Source: JAJFUI01 sp963754135 (lineage in GTDB: Bacteria > Planctomycetota > Planctomycetia > Pirellulales > Thermoguttaceae). Taken from it: a DNA stretch of 64,000 bases. The position numbers and the translations under genes are program-made. Within the stretch, counting starts at the first letter, position 1. Every line of letters starts with the position of its first letter. Of the stretch, positions 55,167 through 62,974 are shown piece after piece. The notes under the pieces were generated by a model that was not told the origin of the DNA, ran no database searches, and worked only from the letters and a program-made list of their open reading frames with translations. The stretch covers positions 1,178,001-1,242,000 of the forward strand of contig CAVWEY010000002.1 of assembly GCA_963754135.1 (NCBI GenBank), read 5' to 3'.

Positions 55167-56827
55167 GTGGCTCCCGTGGCGCCGAACGGTTACGAACCGA
55201 TCGCCCGAGCAGCCGGCGCGCCGGCCGGTCCGCCGTCGTTGCGCCGGCCGGCGGGGCGATTCCTGTATGCCAGCGGCGCCCGCCCTCTGACCGGCTACAC
55301 GATCAAGCGGGGCGTCGGCCAGGGCGGTTTCGGCGAAATCTATTACGCCACCAGCGATGCCGGCAAGCAGGTTGCGCTCAAGCTGATCCGCCGCAACCTT
55401 GACGTCGAACTCCGCGGCATCCACCAGTGCCTCAACCTGAAACACCCCAACCTGATCGACCTCTACGACATCCGCCGGGACGACGAGGGCGACACCTGGG
55501 TGGTGATGGAATACGTGGCCGACCGGAACCTCGAGGACGTGCTGGCCGACCATCCTGCCGGCCTGACGCCCGCGGAAGCGCTCCAGTGGATCGAGGGAGT
55601 GGCCGCCGGCGTGGCCTATCTGCACGGCCGCGGCATCGTCCACCGCGACCTGAAGCCGGGCAACATCTTTTGCGACGAGGGCACGATCAAGGTCGGCGAC
55701 TATGGGCTGTCGAAGTTCATCTCGTGCAGCCGCCGCAGCGGGCACACCGAGAGCGTCGGCACCGTCCACTACATGGCCCCCGAGGTGGCCAACGGCCGCT
55801 ACGGCAAGGAAGTTGACATCTACGCCCTGGGCGTCATCTTGTACGAACTGCTGACCGGGCGGGTCCCGTTCGAGGGCGAGAGCGTCGGCGAGGTGCTGAT
55901 GAAGCACCTGACCGCCAAGCCCGACGTGTCGATGCTCCCGGAGCCGTACCGGGGCGTGGTGGCCCGGGCGTGGAAAAGGACCCGACGCTGAGGTTCCGCT
56001 CGGCGGCGGAAATGATGGCGGCGCTGGTTGCTTTGCCGCACGAATCGTTGAATAGCCGGCGGCCGAAAGCCGCCGGAGGTGCAGCCGGCGAGCCACACGC
56101 GACGGTGCCGTCGGCGCAGCCGGCCGCTGGCGGCTTGATGGCGGCGCGGGCTTACCGCCGGCCCTCCGAGCGGCCGGTCCCGGCCATGCTCGTCAAACCG
56201 CCCCGCCAGCGGCTGACCGAACTGGTCGGTTCGCTGCTGGCCGGCTCGCTGGTGGCCACAGCGGCGTGCGCGGTGATGATGCTGATCGAAGGCTACCGCG
56301 CAGATGCCGCGGGCGTGCCCAGGCCGGAGCAGTTCGCTTGGCTGTTGTTGGTCAGCATCGCGGGGACTTGGGCGGTGCTCGTGCCGTCGAAGTATTGGGA
56401 GGGCTTCCGCGGCGAACCGATGCTCCGGCGGTTTCTGCTGATGGTTCTCGGCATGGGGCTGGGCGCGATCGCGTTCGGGCTGTCCGAGGCGCTGCTGGTC
56501 GGTCTGCCGCCGGCGGCCGGATACCCCACGCCGCCCACGTACAAGCTGCCGCCGAATTTCTACGCTGCCGATGGCCGGCCGCTGCTGATGGCCTACGTGG
56601 CCTGTTTCGCCGCGCTGCTGCTGTTGGTGCGGTGGTGGCGTCAGGCCGATCCGTTGCGCAAGACGCGGTTCAGCGTGTGGACGTTGTTGGTGAGCGTTGT
56701 GGTGGCGGGCTGTGTGGCCCACGTGCTGCAATTCCCGCAGCCTTGGCTGCCGATGGCCGCCGGCGTGATCTCCGTATCGGTGCAGTTGGCCAGCCCACGG
56801 TCGAGGCGCGGCAGGAGCGTGGGATGA
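55167..56827 (+). CDS. Ser/Thr protein kinase fused to a membrane domain, frameshifted near 55972
   Basis: About 553 residues once repaired. The N-terminal Hanks-type kinase has a glycine loop GQGGFGEIYYA, the lysine strand VALKLI, the catalytic HRDLKPGNIF, DYG in place of DFG, and APE in VHYMAPEVANG. One base is missing near 55972 (VARA|LEKDPTLRFRSAAEM). A linker (NSRRPKAAGGAAGEP, derived from a palindromic half-element) leads to about five membrane helices at the C-terminus. It is probably an inner-membrane kinase with its catalytic domain in the cytoplasm. The GTG at 55167 is the likely start. Substrates are unknown. Confidence 0.88.
56052..56090. repeat. In-frame half-element CCGGCGGCCGAAAGCCGCCGG in the kinase gene
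   Basis: ATAG+CCGGCGGCCGAAAGCCGCCGG followed by AGGTGCAGCCGGCG. The left part of the folC element has the same layout (ATAG, hairpin, AGGAGCCGCCGG). It is read as SRRPKAAGGAAGEP in the kinase linker. Confidence 0.75.
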
Positions 56828-56876
56828 GTCGTTTGCTGAAGGATGCAAGCACGTGCGCCTGTTTGGGGCACAAACG

Positions 56877-56898
56877 CCCGCCGACTGCGGTCGGCGGG
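56877..56898. repeat. Single hairpin CCCGCCGACTGCGGTCGGCGGG
   Basis: A 9-bp stem with the short loop TGCG. It lies just after the kinase gene and is related to the pair at 47467-47542. Confidence 0.75.
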
Positions 56899-56942
56899 GG
56901 AGCAGTTGTGTCCGTGAAGCCGCATGAAAGGAGCGGCAGACA

Positions 56943-57820
56943 ATGAATTGGGCGGTGCTAATCATCGTGCTCATTCCGCTGTTGCTATGCACCATCGCAG
57001 GCGTGGCAGTGCTGCTGGTCTTTCCAAGAACCCGCAGACTAGGGTTGTCGCTCTTGGGCACGATCGCAGGGATCGTTGCGCTGCTATTTGCCTGGTGGAC
57101 TTGGTGCCGTGTAGAAGTTCAGCCACCCGAACCTCCTTTAGACCCACCCTACAGCGTCGAACGGAGGGAGCCCCCCGCGCGATTCCTGTCCCGTCGGCGT
57201 CCGCAGAACATTTCTCCCCTTCCGCCGCCGAAAAAGGCGAGGACGAATACTCGCAGGCCGTGGCGGCCCGCGCGGTGGGGATGCTCCGGGCGATGGTGCG
57301 GGCGTTGAGCCAGGCGCTGGTCGAGGAAGAGAGGACGCTGGCGGCGAAGAAGGGCGCGGCCAATTCGCCGGCCAGAAAATCGCCCGATTGGGTCGAGGCC
57401 CCGCCGCGCGCCCTCGGCGGCGTCTACCAAATGAGCATCGCCGTCGGCCCCTATACCACGCGGGCGGAATGTGACGCCAAACTGCCCGACGCCCTCCAGG
57501 AAGCCCTCGACCACTACGTCGAAGTGTGCTTGGGCGGGCAGGTCGATGAACCGGTGCTCCTGCCCCCCGATCAACTCCGGCAACTCGTCAAAGACCAATG
57601 GGAGGAGGTCCGGCAATACTCCGTCGGCCCGATGGTCCGGCTCCACGTGCTGTTGGAATTCGACCGGAAGGTCAAGGATCGCGCTGTTGAGGAGCACAAG
57701 CGGGGCGTGGTTGGCCGACGCTTGCGGCTTACCGGGATCGGCTTGGCCGCCGGCCTGGCGCTGCTCGGGGCATTTTACGGCTATCTGAAGGCAACCGGGA
57801 TGAAAGCTGAGGGATCGTGA
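56943..57820 (+). CDS. Conserved membrane protein of unknown function, frameshifted near 57175
   Basis: About 292 residues once repaired. Two N-terminal membrane helices (VLIIVLIPLLLCTIAGVAVL; LLGTIAGIVALLFAWWTW), a proline-rich linker, then a soluble domain (YSQAVAARAVGMLRAMVRALSQ; YQMSIAVGPYTTRAECDAKL; HYVEVCLGGQVDEPVLLP) and a last membrane helix (LTGIGLAAGLALLGAFYGYL). One base is missing near 57175. The ATG follows AGGAGCGGCAGACA. Because it ends one base before queD, the two are probably cotranscribed. No family is recognised. Confidence 0.7.
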
Positions 57821-57821
57821 C

Positions 57822-58223
57822 ATGTTCACCGTCTCACGCGAAATCGACTTCTGTTACGGCCATCGGCTGCTTGGCTACGCCGGCAAGTGTTGCCATTTGC
57901 ACGGGCACAACGGCCGGGTAGAGCTTGTGTTTGCGGCCTCGCAGCTCGACGCCGCCGGCATGGTGCTCGATTTTTCCGAGATCAAGCGGGTCGTGAGCGG
58001 CTGGATCGACGGGAATCTCGACCATCGCATGATCCTGGACCGCGCCGATCCGGCCGTGCCCGCACTGCAAGAATTGGGCGAGCCGATGTACCTGATGGAC
58101 CAGAGCCCGACGGCGGAGAACATCGCCAGGTTGATTTTCGACGTGGCGCAGAACGCCGGCTTCCCGGTCAGCGAAGTCCGCTTGTGGGAGACGCCCCGCT
58201 GTTGCGCGGCGTATTGCCCCTGA
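57822..58223 (+). CDS. queD: 6-pyruvoyltetrahydropterin synthase / QueD family
   Basis: A 133-residue PTPS/QueD enzyme. The zinc ligands are in FCYGHRL and CHLHGHNG, and the nucleophilic Cys precedes the latter (GKCCHLHGHN). VLDFSEIKRVV and the LDHRMIL and PTAENIARLIF segments complete the family pattern. QueD makes 6-carboxytetrahydropterin on the path to queuosine and other 7-deazaguanines; PTPS makes pyruvoyltetrahydropterin. Without neighbours of either path the choice is uncertain. Length is typical. Confidence 0.9.
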   Translation: MFTVSREIDFCYGHRLLGYAGKCCHLHGHNGRVELVFAASQLDAAGMVLDFSEIKRVVSGWIDGNLDHRMILDRADPAVPALQELGEPMYLMDQSPTAENIARLIFDVAQNAGFPVSEVRLWETPRCCAAYCP

Positions 58224-58690
58224 AAATCTCCCCTGTACCTTTGGGAGAGGGGCCAATTCGGCAAGAAACGCAACAGTCCGGGCGGCCCGTCGACGGGCCA
58301 GCGCCGGACTGTTTCCCCCCCTGGGAAGCCGCACCGTGTATCGGAGGCGGCACTGCGAACCATGCACTAGATTCTCATCATCGGTATTCCGCCGAGATTC
58401 CCTTTGGCAAACTTTGCCGGCCGGTGGAGGGCAACGGGAAAAATTGCCCATTCCACCCGTTTGCCTCATTCTCTCTTTACATCTCTCCCTTTCTCCCCTA
58501 TATATCCCACTCCCAATCAGGCGGCCGATTCGGCTCATAATCTGTGCCGATTAGGTCGATTTTGAGGAGGCCCCGGCCCTTCGTGCGCGCCTCTCCTGTA
58601 GGAGGCGACTCCAGTCGCCGAACGAAACCTGACCACTCTCCATCGACAACGGGAGTCGCCTCCTACAAAACGAAAAGGACTTCATTCGAA
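58224..58690. other. Intergenic region with repeats, between queD and the motor-like cassette
   Basis: No gene in 467 bases. It holds a fragment of the CTCTCCC...GGGAGAGG repeat (58228-58260), an unassigned middle part with a pyrimidine-rich tract near 58470-58510, and the GTAG pair at 58598-58666. A promoter for the downstream cassette is expected here. Confidence 0.6.
58598..58666. repeat. GTAG-flanked inverted hairpin pair, family GAGGCGACTCCNGTCGCC
   Basis: GTAG+GAGGCGACTCCAGTCGCC on the left and CGGGAGTCGCCTC+CTAC on the right, 69 bases. It ends 24 bases before the ATG of the MotA/ExbB-like gene, so it overlaps the likely 5' untranslated region. Confidence 0.93.
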
Positions 58691-59890
58691 ATGAGCAAGC
58701 TGAGCCAATCCATCCAAGCCGTCGGCAAGTCCCCGTTCTTGTGGGGAGGGTTGGGGGCCGTGGGGTTTTACGCCCTGATTCACGGCGGTCCGCTGGACAT
58801 GCCGCTGGTGAAACGCTACTTCACCGGCCATCCGGTCGAGTACATGGAAACCGTGATGTTCTCCATCGGCCTGGCGGCGCTGGTTATCAAGGCGTTTGAC
58901 ACGGTTGCGCAGCGGGCGGGATTGAGCGGTTCCTTGCTGGGACCGGCGGCCGAGGCGCCGCTGCCGGTCGGCCAGTGTGACGACGGGCTGGCCCTGCTGG
59001 ACCGGCTGCCCGCCCGGCGCCAGGGAGAATACTATGTCCGCCGCGTGCGTGCGGCCTTGGAGCACGTCCGCCACCGCGGCTCGACCGACGCCCTGGACGA
59101 CGAACTGAAGTACCTCTCCGACGTGGACGCGGCCCGGCTACACGCCGGCTACGGCCTGTTCCGCGTGATCGTCTGGGCGATCCCCATCCTCGGCTTCCTC
59201 GGGACAGTGATCGGCATTTCGATGATGTTGGGCGGGGCCGCGGAACTGGCCGATGGGGCGACCCAATCGTCGATGTTCAAAATCTTCCACGGTTTGGCCC
59301 TGAAGTTCGACACCACGACCTTGGCATTGGCGTTCTCAATTCTCCTGATGTTCGTCCAGTTCCCGGTTGAGCGGTCGGAGAACCGGTTGTTGGAGCAGGT
59401 GGACCGGCGCGTGCAGGAGGAATTGGCCGGCCGCTTCCCCGTCGAGCGCCATCTGGCCGCCAACGACGCCGACGGCCAGTTGGCCGCCATGCGGCGGATG
59501 GCCGAGACGCTGTTGCAAGCCACCGAGTTGCTCGCCCAGCGCCAGGCCGAGTTGTGGCGCACTTCGGTCGAGTCGGCCGGCCGGCAATGGGCCGAGATGA
59601 CGCAATCCGCTGGCAGCGGACTGAAGGCCGCGATGGCGGCCGCCACCGGCGAGTTGGCCGGAGGGGCCGAGGTCCTCGGGCGGGCGGTCGAGGCCGCCGG
59701 CCAGGTCGTCCGCCTCGAAGACGCGTTGAACCGCAACCTGGCCGCCCTGGCCGGCGCGAAACACTTTGAACAGACGGTCCTCAGCCTGGCGGCGGCAGTG
59801 AACATGCTCAGCGCCCGGCTGGCGGAATCGCCGGGCCCCGCCGCGCCGATCCGGTTGGAATCCGTGCGGCGCCCGGCAAAGGCGGCATGA
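58691..59890 (+). CDS. MotA/TolQ/ExbB-like proton-channel protein with a long helical tail
   Basis: A 399-residue protein. Membrane helices near residues 15-35, 55-75 and 155-240 include FRVIVWAIPILGFLGTVIGI, the GTVxG motif of ExbB/MotA stator subunits, and TTTLALAFSILLMFVQFP. The last ~150 residues are a helical, coiled-coil-like cytoplasmic tail (RRMAETLLQATELLAQRQAEL). The next two genes each encode a protein with one N-terminal membrane helix, as expected for ExbD/MotB-type partners. Such 5:2 complexes turn ion flow into motion. The ATG at 58691 is chosen as it starts the conserved part. Confidence 0.85.
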   Translation: MSKLSQSIQAVGKSPFLWGGLGAVGFYALIHGGPLDMPLVKRYFTGHPVEYMETVMFSIGLAALVIKAFDTVAQRAGLSGSLLGPAAEAPLPVGQCDDGLALLDRLPARRQGEYYVRRVRAALEHVRHRGSTDALDDELKYLSDVDAARLHAGYGLFRVIVWAIPILGFLGTVIGISMMLGGAAELADGATQSSMFKIFHGLALKFDTTTLALAFSILLMFVQFPVERSENRLLEQVDRRVQEELAGRFPVERHLAANDADGQLAAMRRMAETLLQATELLAQRQAELWRTSVESAGRQWAEMTQSAGSGLKAAMAAATGELAGGAEVLGRAVEAAGQVVRLEDALNRNLAALAGAKHFEQTVLSLAAAVNMLSARLAESPGPAAPIRLESVRRPAKAA

Positions 59891-61941
59891 AACTCAGTCT
59901 TCAATTCCAGCGCCGACGCCCTCCCCGGCCGGGACCCAGCATTGCGCTGTTCCCGTTTCTGGCGGTGTTGATCTGCACGATGGGGGCGTTGGTCCCCTTG
60001 CTGCTGGCCATCAGCCGCACTGCCCGGCTCCAGGCCGAGGCCGCCGCGCAGGCGCAGGCCGCCCAACAAGCCGCCCAATTCGCCACCGAAGTCAAGACGC
60101 AGACGGAAGACGCCAAGTGGCGCATCGAGCAGTTGAAGCTGTCGCGCCGGCAGACCGAGGAGCAGTTGGCCGACGCACGCCTCGAGTTGGGCCACTTCGA
60201 GGACCATTCGCGGCGGTTGCGCGGGCAAATCGCCCAGTGCGAAGACATCGTGGCCAACCTCGACCGCCTGGAGCAGGCCGGCGGCCAACAAGTGGGCCAG
60301 GCCGAGGCCGAGTTGCGGCAAGTCCGCGGCCAGGTCGAAACGGCGAAGCGGCAACTCGACGACGCCCGCCGCGCCGCCGCCGGCCGCGCCCGCTCCTACG
60401 CCGTGGTGCCCTACGAAGGGCCGAACCAGACGCACCGCCGGCCGATCTACATCGAGTGCCTCGCCGACGCCGTGGTCTTGCAGCCCGAGGGGGTCCGGCT
60501 CACGGAAGCCGACTTCGACGGTCCGCTGGGGCCGGGCAATCCGCTGGCGGCGGCGTTGCGCGCCGCCCGCGAATACATGCTCGCCGGGCACGACTTCGAC
60601 CCGCAGGCCGGCGAGCCGTATCCGATGCTGCTGGTCCGGCCGGAAGGGATCGCGGCCTACTATGCGGCCCGTTCTGCCATGAAGTCCTGGGGCGGCGACT
60701 TCGGCTACGAACTGATCGGTGACGATTGGAAACTCGCCTACCAGGCCCCCGATCCCCGACTGGCCCAGGTCTTTCGCCAAGTGATCGCCGCGGGACGCGA
60801 CAGCGAAGCCCAGTTGGCCGCCGCCGCACCAAGGCATTACGGACGGGGAAGCGTGGGGGGCAGGGGGCGAGGGGCGAGCGGCGACGGACAATGGACGATG
60901 GACGATGAAGCGGATCGGGCGCCGAGCAATTCAGTGCCCAGTGGCAACGGAGGGCTGGGCACTTCACTCTCCGGTGACGGGCGAGGGCCGGGCACTTCAG
61001 TGCCCGGTAGCGTTGGACGAAGCACTGGGGGCCAGGGACCAGCGGCTGCGGGCGGAGAAGTCGCCGGCTCCCCTCTCCGGTCCGCAGACGGTTGGAACGA
61101 AGGAGCCGTCGGCAATCCTTATCGCTCTTCCACCCAATGCCCGGGAGGAATTCCCAGTGGAAATATGTCAGGCCCTCCGGCGCTGGCCGGCGATCCCCGC
61201 ACATCCTCGGTCGGAAACCCCGAGGCTGCGATCACGGGAGCAACGGGAAGCGGGGATCAGCTCTCCGACCCTGGAGGAAGACGCGATGGAACCGGGGCCG
61301 CACCGGCAGCGCCCGGCGGTCCTTACGGTTCTTCCCCAGGAAGTTCCGCCACCGCGGCGCAGGGCGGCGGAACGTCCGAACGGCCGGAGGGTTACGTCGC
61401 GGGCCAGCCGCCGCGCGAGCACGATCCCGCACCCCCGCACCGCAGTGACTCGGCGGACGAACCGGCCGACGGGGTTGTACGCGGCCGGGCACTGCGGCCG
61501 GGCGAGTGGGAGCCGACCCCCGACTTGCCCCCAGACCGGCCGGAGAAGAAAGACAAAGACACGGATGATCAGTTCGGCCGGAAGCACAAAAAGACTCCCC
61601 CGGATCGCCGCGGCGAGGACTGGGCGCTGCGCGACTCGGCCCGCGGCTCCGTCGGTATCAGCCGGCCCATCCGCGTCGCGTGTTACGCCGACCGGCTGGT
61701 GGTGATCTCCGACCGCGGCCCGGCCGACAACCGGACCGTGCCGCTGGGAAAGAGCACCGGATCGTCGATCGACACGTTCGTCTCGGCCATTTGGGAGCAG
61801 ATGGAGGCGTGGGGGATGGCCGGCCGCGGCATGTACTGGCGGCCCGTGCTGCAAGTCTCTGTCGCTCCCGACGCGCAACAACGCTTTGCCGACTTGGCCA
61901 GGCTGTTGGACGGAAGCGGCCTGGCGGTGGAGAGGAATTAG
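59887..61941 (+). CDS. Large ExbD/MotB-like partner protein with coiled coil and low-complexity middle
   Basis: A 684-residue protein starting inside the stop of the MotA/ExbB-like gene (ATGA). One N-terminal membrane helix (ALFPFLAVLICTMGALVPLL) is followed by a coiled coil (residues ~45-165), a conserved domain (RPIYIECLADAVVLQPEGVR; YPMLLVRPEGIAAYYAARSA), a Gly/Pro/Ser-rich middle of ~240 residues, and a C-terminal domain (RPIRVACYADRLVVISDRGP). Part of the middle (60938-61012) consists of translated GGGCACTTCAGTGCCC hairpins. No peptidoglycan-binding OmpA/MotB motif was recognised. Confidence 0.75.
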   Translation: MKLSLQFQRRRPPRPGPSIALFPFLAVLICTMGALVPLLLAISRTARLQAEAAAQAQAAQQAAQFATEVKTQTEDAKWRIEQLKLSRRQTEEQLADARLELGHFEDHSRRLRGQIAQCEDIVANLDRLEQAGGQQVGQAEAELRQVRGQVETAKRQLDDARRAAAGRARSYAVVPYEGPNQTHRRPIYIECLADAVVLQPEGVRLTEADFDGPLGPGNPLAAALRAAREYMLAGHDFDPQAGEPYPMLLVRPEGIAAYYAARSAMKSWGGDFGYELIGDDWKLAYQAPDPRLAQVFRQVIAAGRDSEAQLAAAAPRHYGRGSVGGRGRGASGDGQWTMDDEADRAPSNSVPSGNGGLGTSLSGDGRGPGTSVPGSVGRSTGGQGPAAAGGEVAGSPLRSADGWNEGAVGNPYRSSTQCPGGIPSGNMSGPPALAGDPRTSSVGNPEAAITGATGSGDQLSDPGGRRDGTGAAPAAPGGPYGSSPGSSATAAQGGGTSERPEGYVAGQPPREHDPAPPHRSDSADEPADGVVRGRALRPGEWEPTPDLPPDRPEKKDKDTDDQFGRKHKKTPPDRRGEDWALRDSARGSVGISRPIRVACYADRLVVISDRGPADNRTVPLGKSTGSSIDTFVSAIWEQMEAWGMAGRGMYWRPVLQVSVAPDAQQRFADLARLLDGSGLAVERN
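60938..61012. repeat. Cluster of GGGCACTTCAGTGCCC hairpins inside the ExbD/MotB-like gene
   Basis: Three or more copies or halves of the GTGCCC/GGGCAC hairpin in alternating orientation, read as NSVPSGNGGLGTSLSG and GPGTSVPGS. The last hairpin (GGGCACTTCAGTGCCC) is followed by GGTAG. The same unit lies in prmC. Confidence 0.8.
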
Positions 61942-61966
61942 CGTTCATCCTTCATCATTTTGATCC

Positions 61967-62974
61967 ATGCCCCGCCCCATTCCCCAACACGCCGAGCCGG
62001 TCAACGGCGACTCCTTCCTGGACATCGTGGCCAGCGTGGTGAGCATCATGATTATCATGGTGGTCATGGAGGGGATGCGGATCAAGAACGCGCCGCCGAA
62101 ATTGGCGGTTCCGGCCAGTCCGGCCGCGAAGGAATTGGAGCGGCACCTGGCCGCCGAGGAGTCGCTGCGGGGCGACGTGTGGAAGATTGCCGAAGAGGTC
62201 CGCGACGTGAAGCGGCAAGCCGCCGCCCGCGGCGCCGAGCGCGACCTGCTGGCCACCGTGGTAGCCGCCGCGGAAGAGAAGATCCAAGAGCGGCGCGAGA
62301 AACTGGACCACGCCAAGCAGGCCGACTTCGATCTGCTGCGCGGATTGTCGCAGTCGCGGTTCCAGCTCGAACAGCTTGTGGGCGAGCGGGAGCGGGTGGA
62401 GAATCAGCCGGCCGCGCCAATTGTCGTCGAGAGTTACCCCACCCCGATCAGCCGGGCGGTGGACGGCCCCGAGGCCCATCTACTCTTGAGCAATGGCCGC
62501 GTCGTGTTTGTGCCGATCGAGACCCTGGTGGAACAGGTCAAGGCGCGGCTGAGGCGGCAAGGCTCCCAGCTTGCCAACGGCGACGAATTGACGGATACCG
62601 TCGGCCCGGTGGACGGTTTCCGGCTCCGCTATACGCTCGGGCGTCACAACATCACGCCCGAAACGATGAGGGAGACCGGACGGGGCGGCAGCTACGTGCA
62701 AGTACAGCGGTTCGAGATCATTCCCGACTCCAATGACCTCGGCGAGCCGGTCCGCTTGGCGCTCGAAGAGGGCTCCGACTTCCGCCAGGCGCTTGCCAAA
62801 ATCTTGCCGGGGCGGACGACGATCACCATCTGGGTCTATCCGGACGGCTTCGAGGCCTTCCGACAGGTCCGCAAGGAGCTGTACCGTCTTGGCTACGCGA
62901 TTGCCGCCCGGCCCCTGCCGCCCGGCACACCGATCAGCGGGTCGCCGCAAGGATCGAAATCGGCCGCACAATGA
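61967..62974 (+). CDS. Second ExbD/MotB-like partner protein
   Basis: A 335-residue protein with one N-terminal membrane helix carrying an Asp at its start (DSFLDIVASVVSIMIIMVVM), as in ExbD/TolR, where that Asp is the proton-accepting residue. A coiled coil (residues 55-150) follows, then a C-terminal domain (AHLLLSNGRVVFVPIETLVE; TITIWVYPDGFEAFRQVRKEL) that shares features with the C-terminal part of the preceding protein. The start is 25 bases after the previous stop. The 3' end overlaps the convergent bioA gene by 82 bases. Confidence 0.78.
   Translation: MPRPIPQHAEPVNGDSFLDIVASVVSIMIIMVVMEGMRIKNAPPKLAVPASPAAKELERHLAAEESLRGDVWKIAEEVRDVKRQAAARGAERDLLATVVAAAEEKIQERREKLDHAKQADFDLLRGLSQSRFQLEQLVGERERVENQPAAPIVVESYPTPISRAVDGPEAHLLLSNGRVVFVPIETLVEQVKARLRRQGSQLANGDELTDTVGPVDGFRLRYTLGRHNITPETMRETGRGGSYVQVQRFEIIPDSNDLGEPVRLALEEGSDFRQALAKILPGRTTITIWVYPDGFEAFRQVRKELYRLGYAIAARPLPPGTPISGSPQGSKSAAQ

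Noticed and set aside
58691..62974. Assignment as a Zorya defence system
   Set aside because: The MotA-like protein is suggestive, but no ZorB-type peptidoglycan-binding domain and no ZorC/ZorD or ZorE gene is present.
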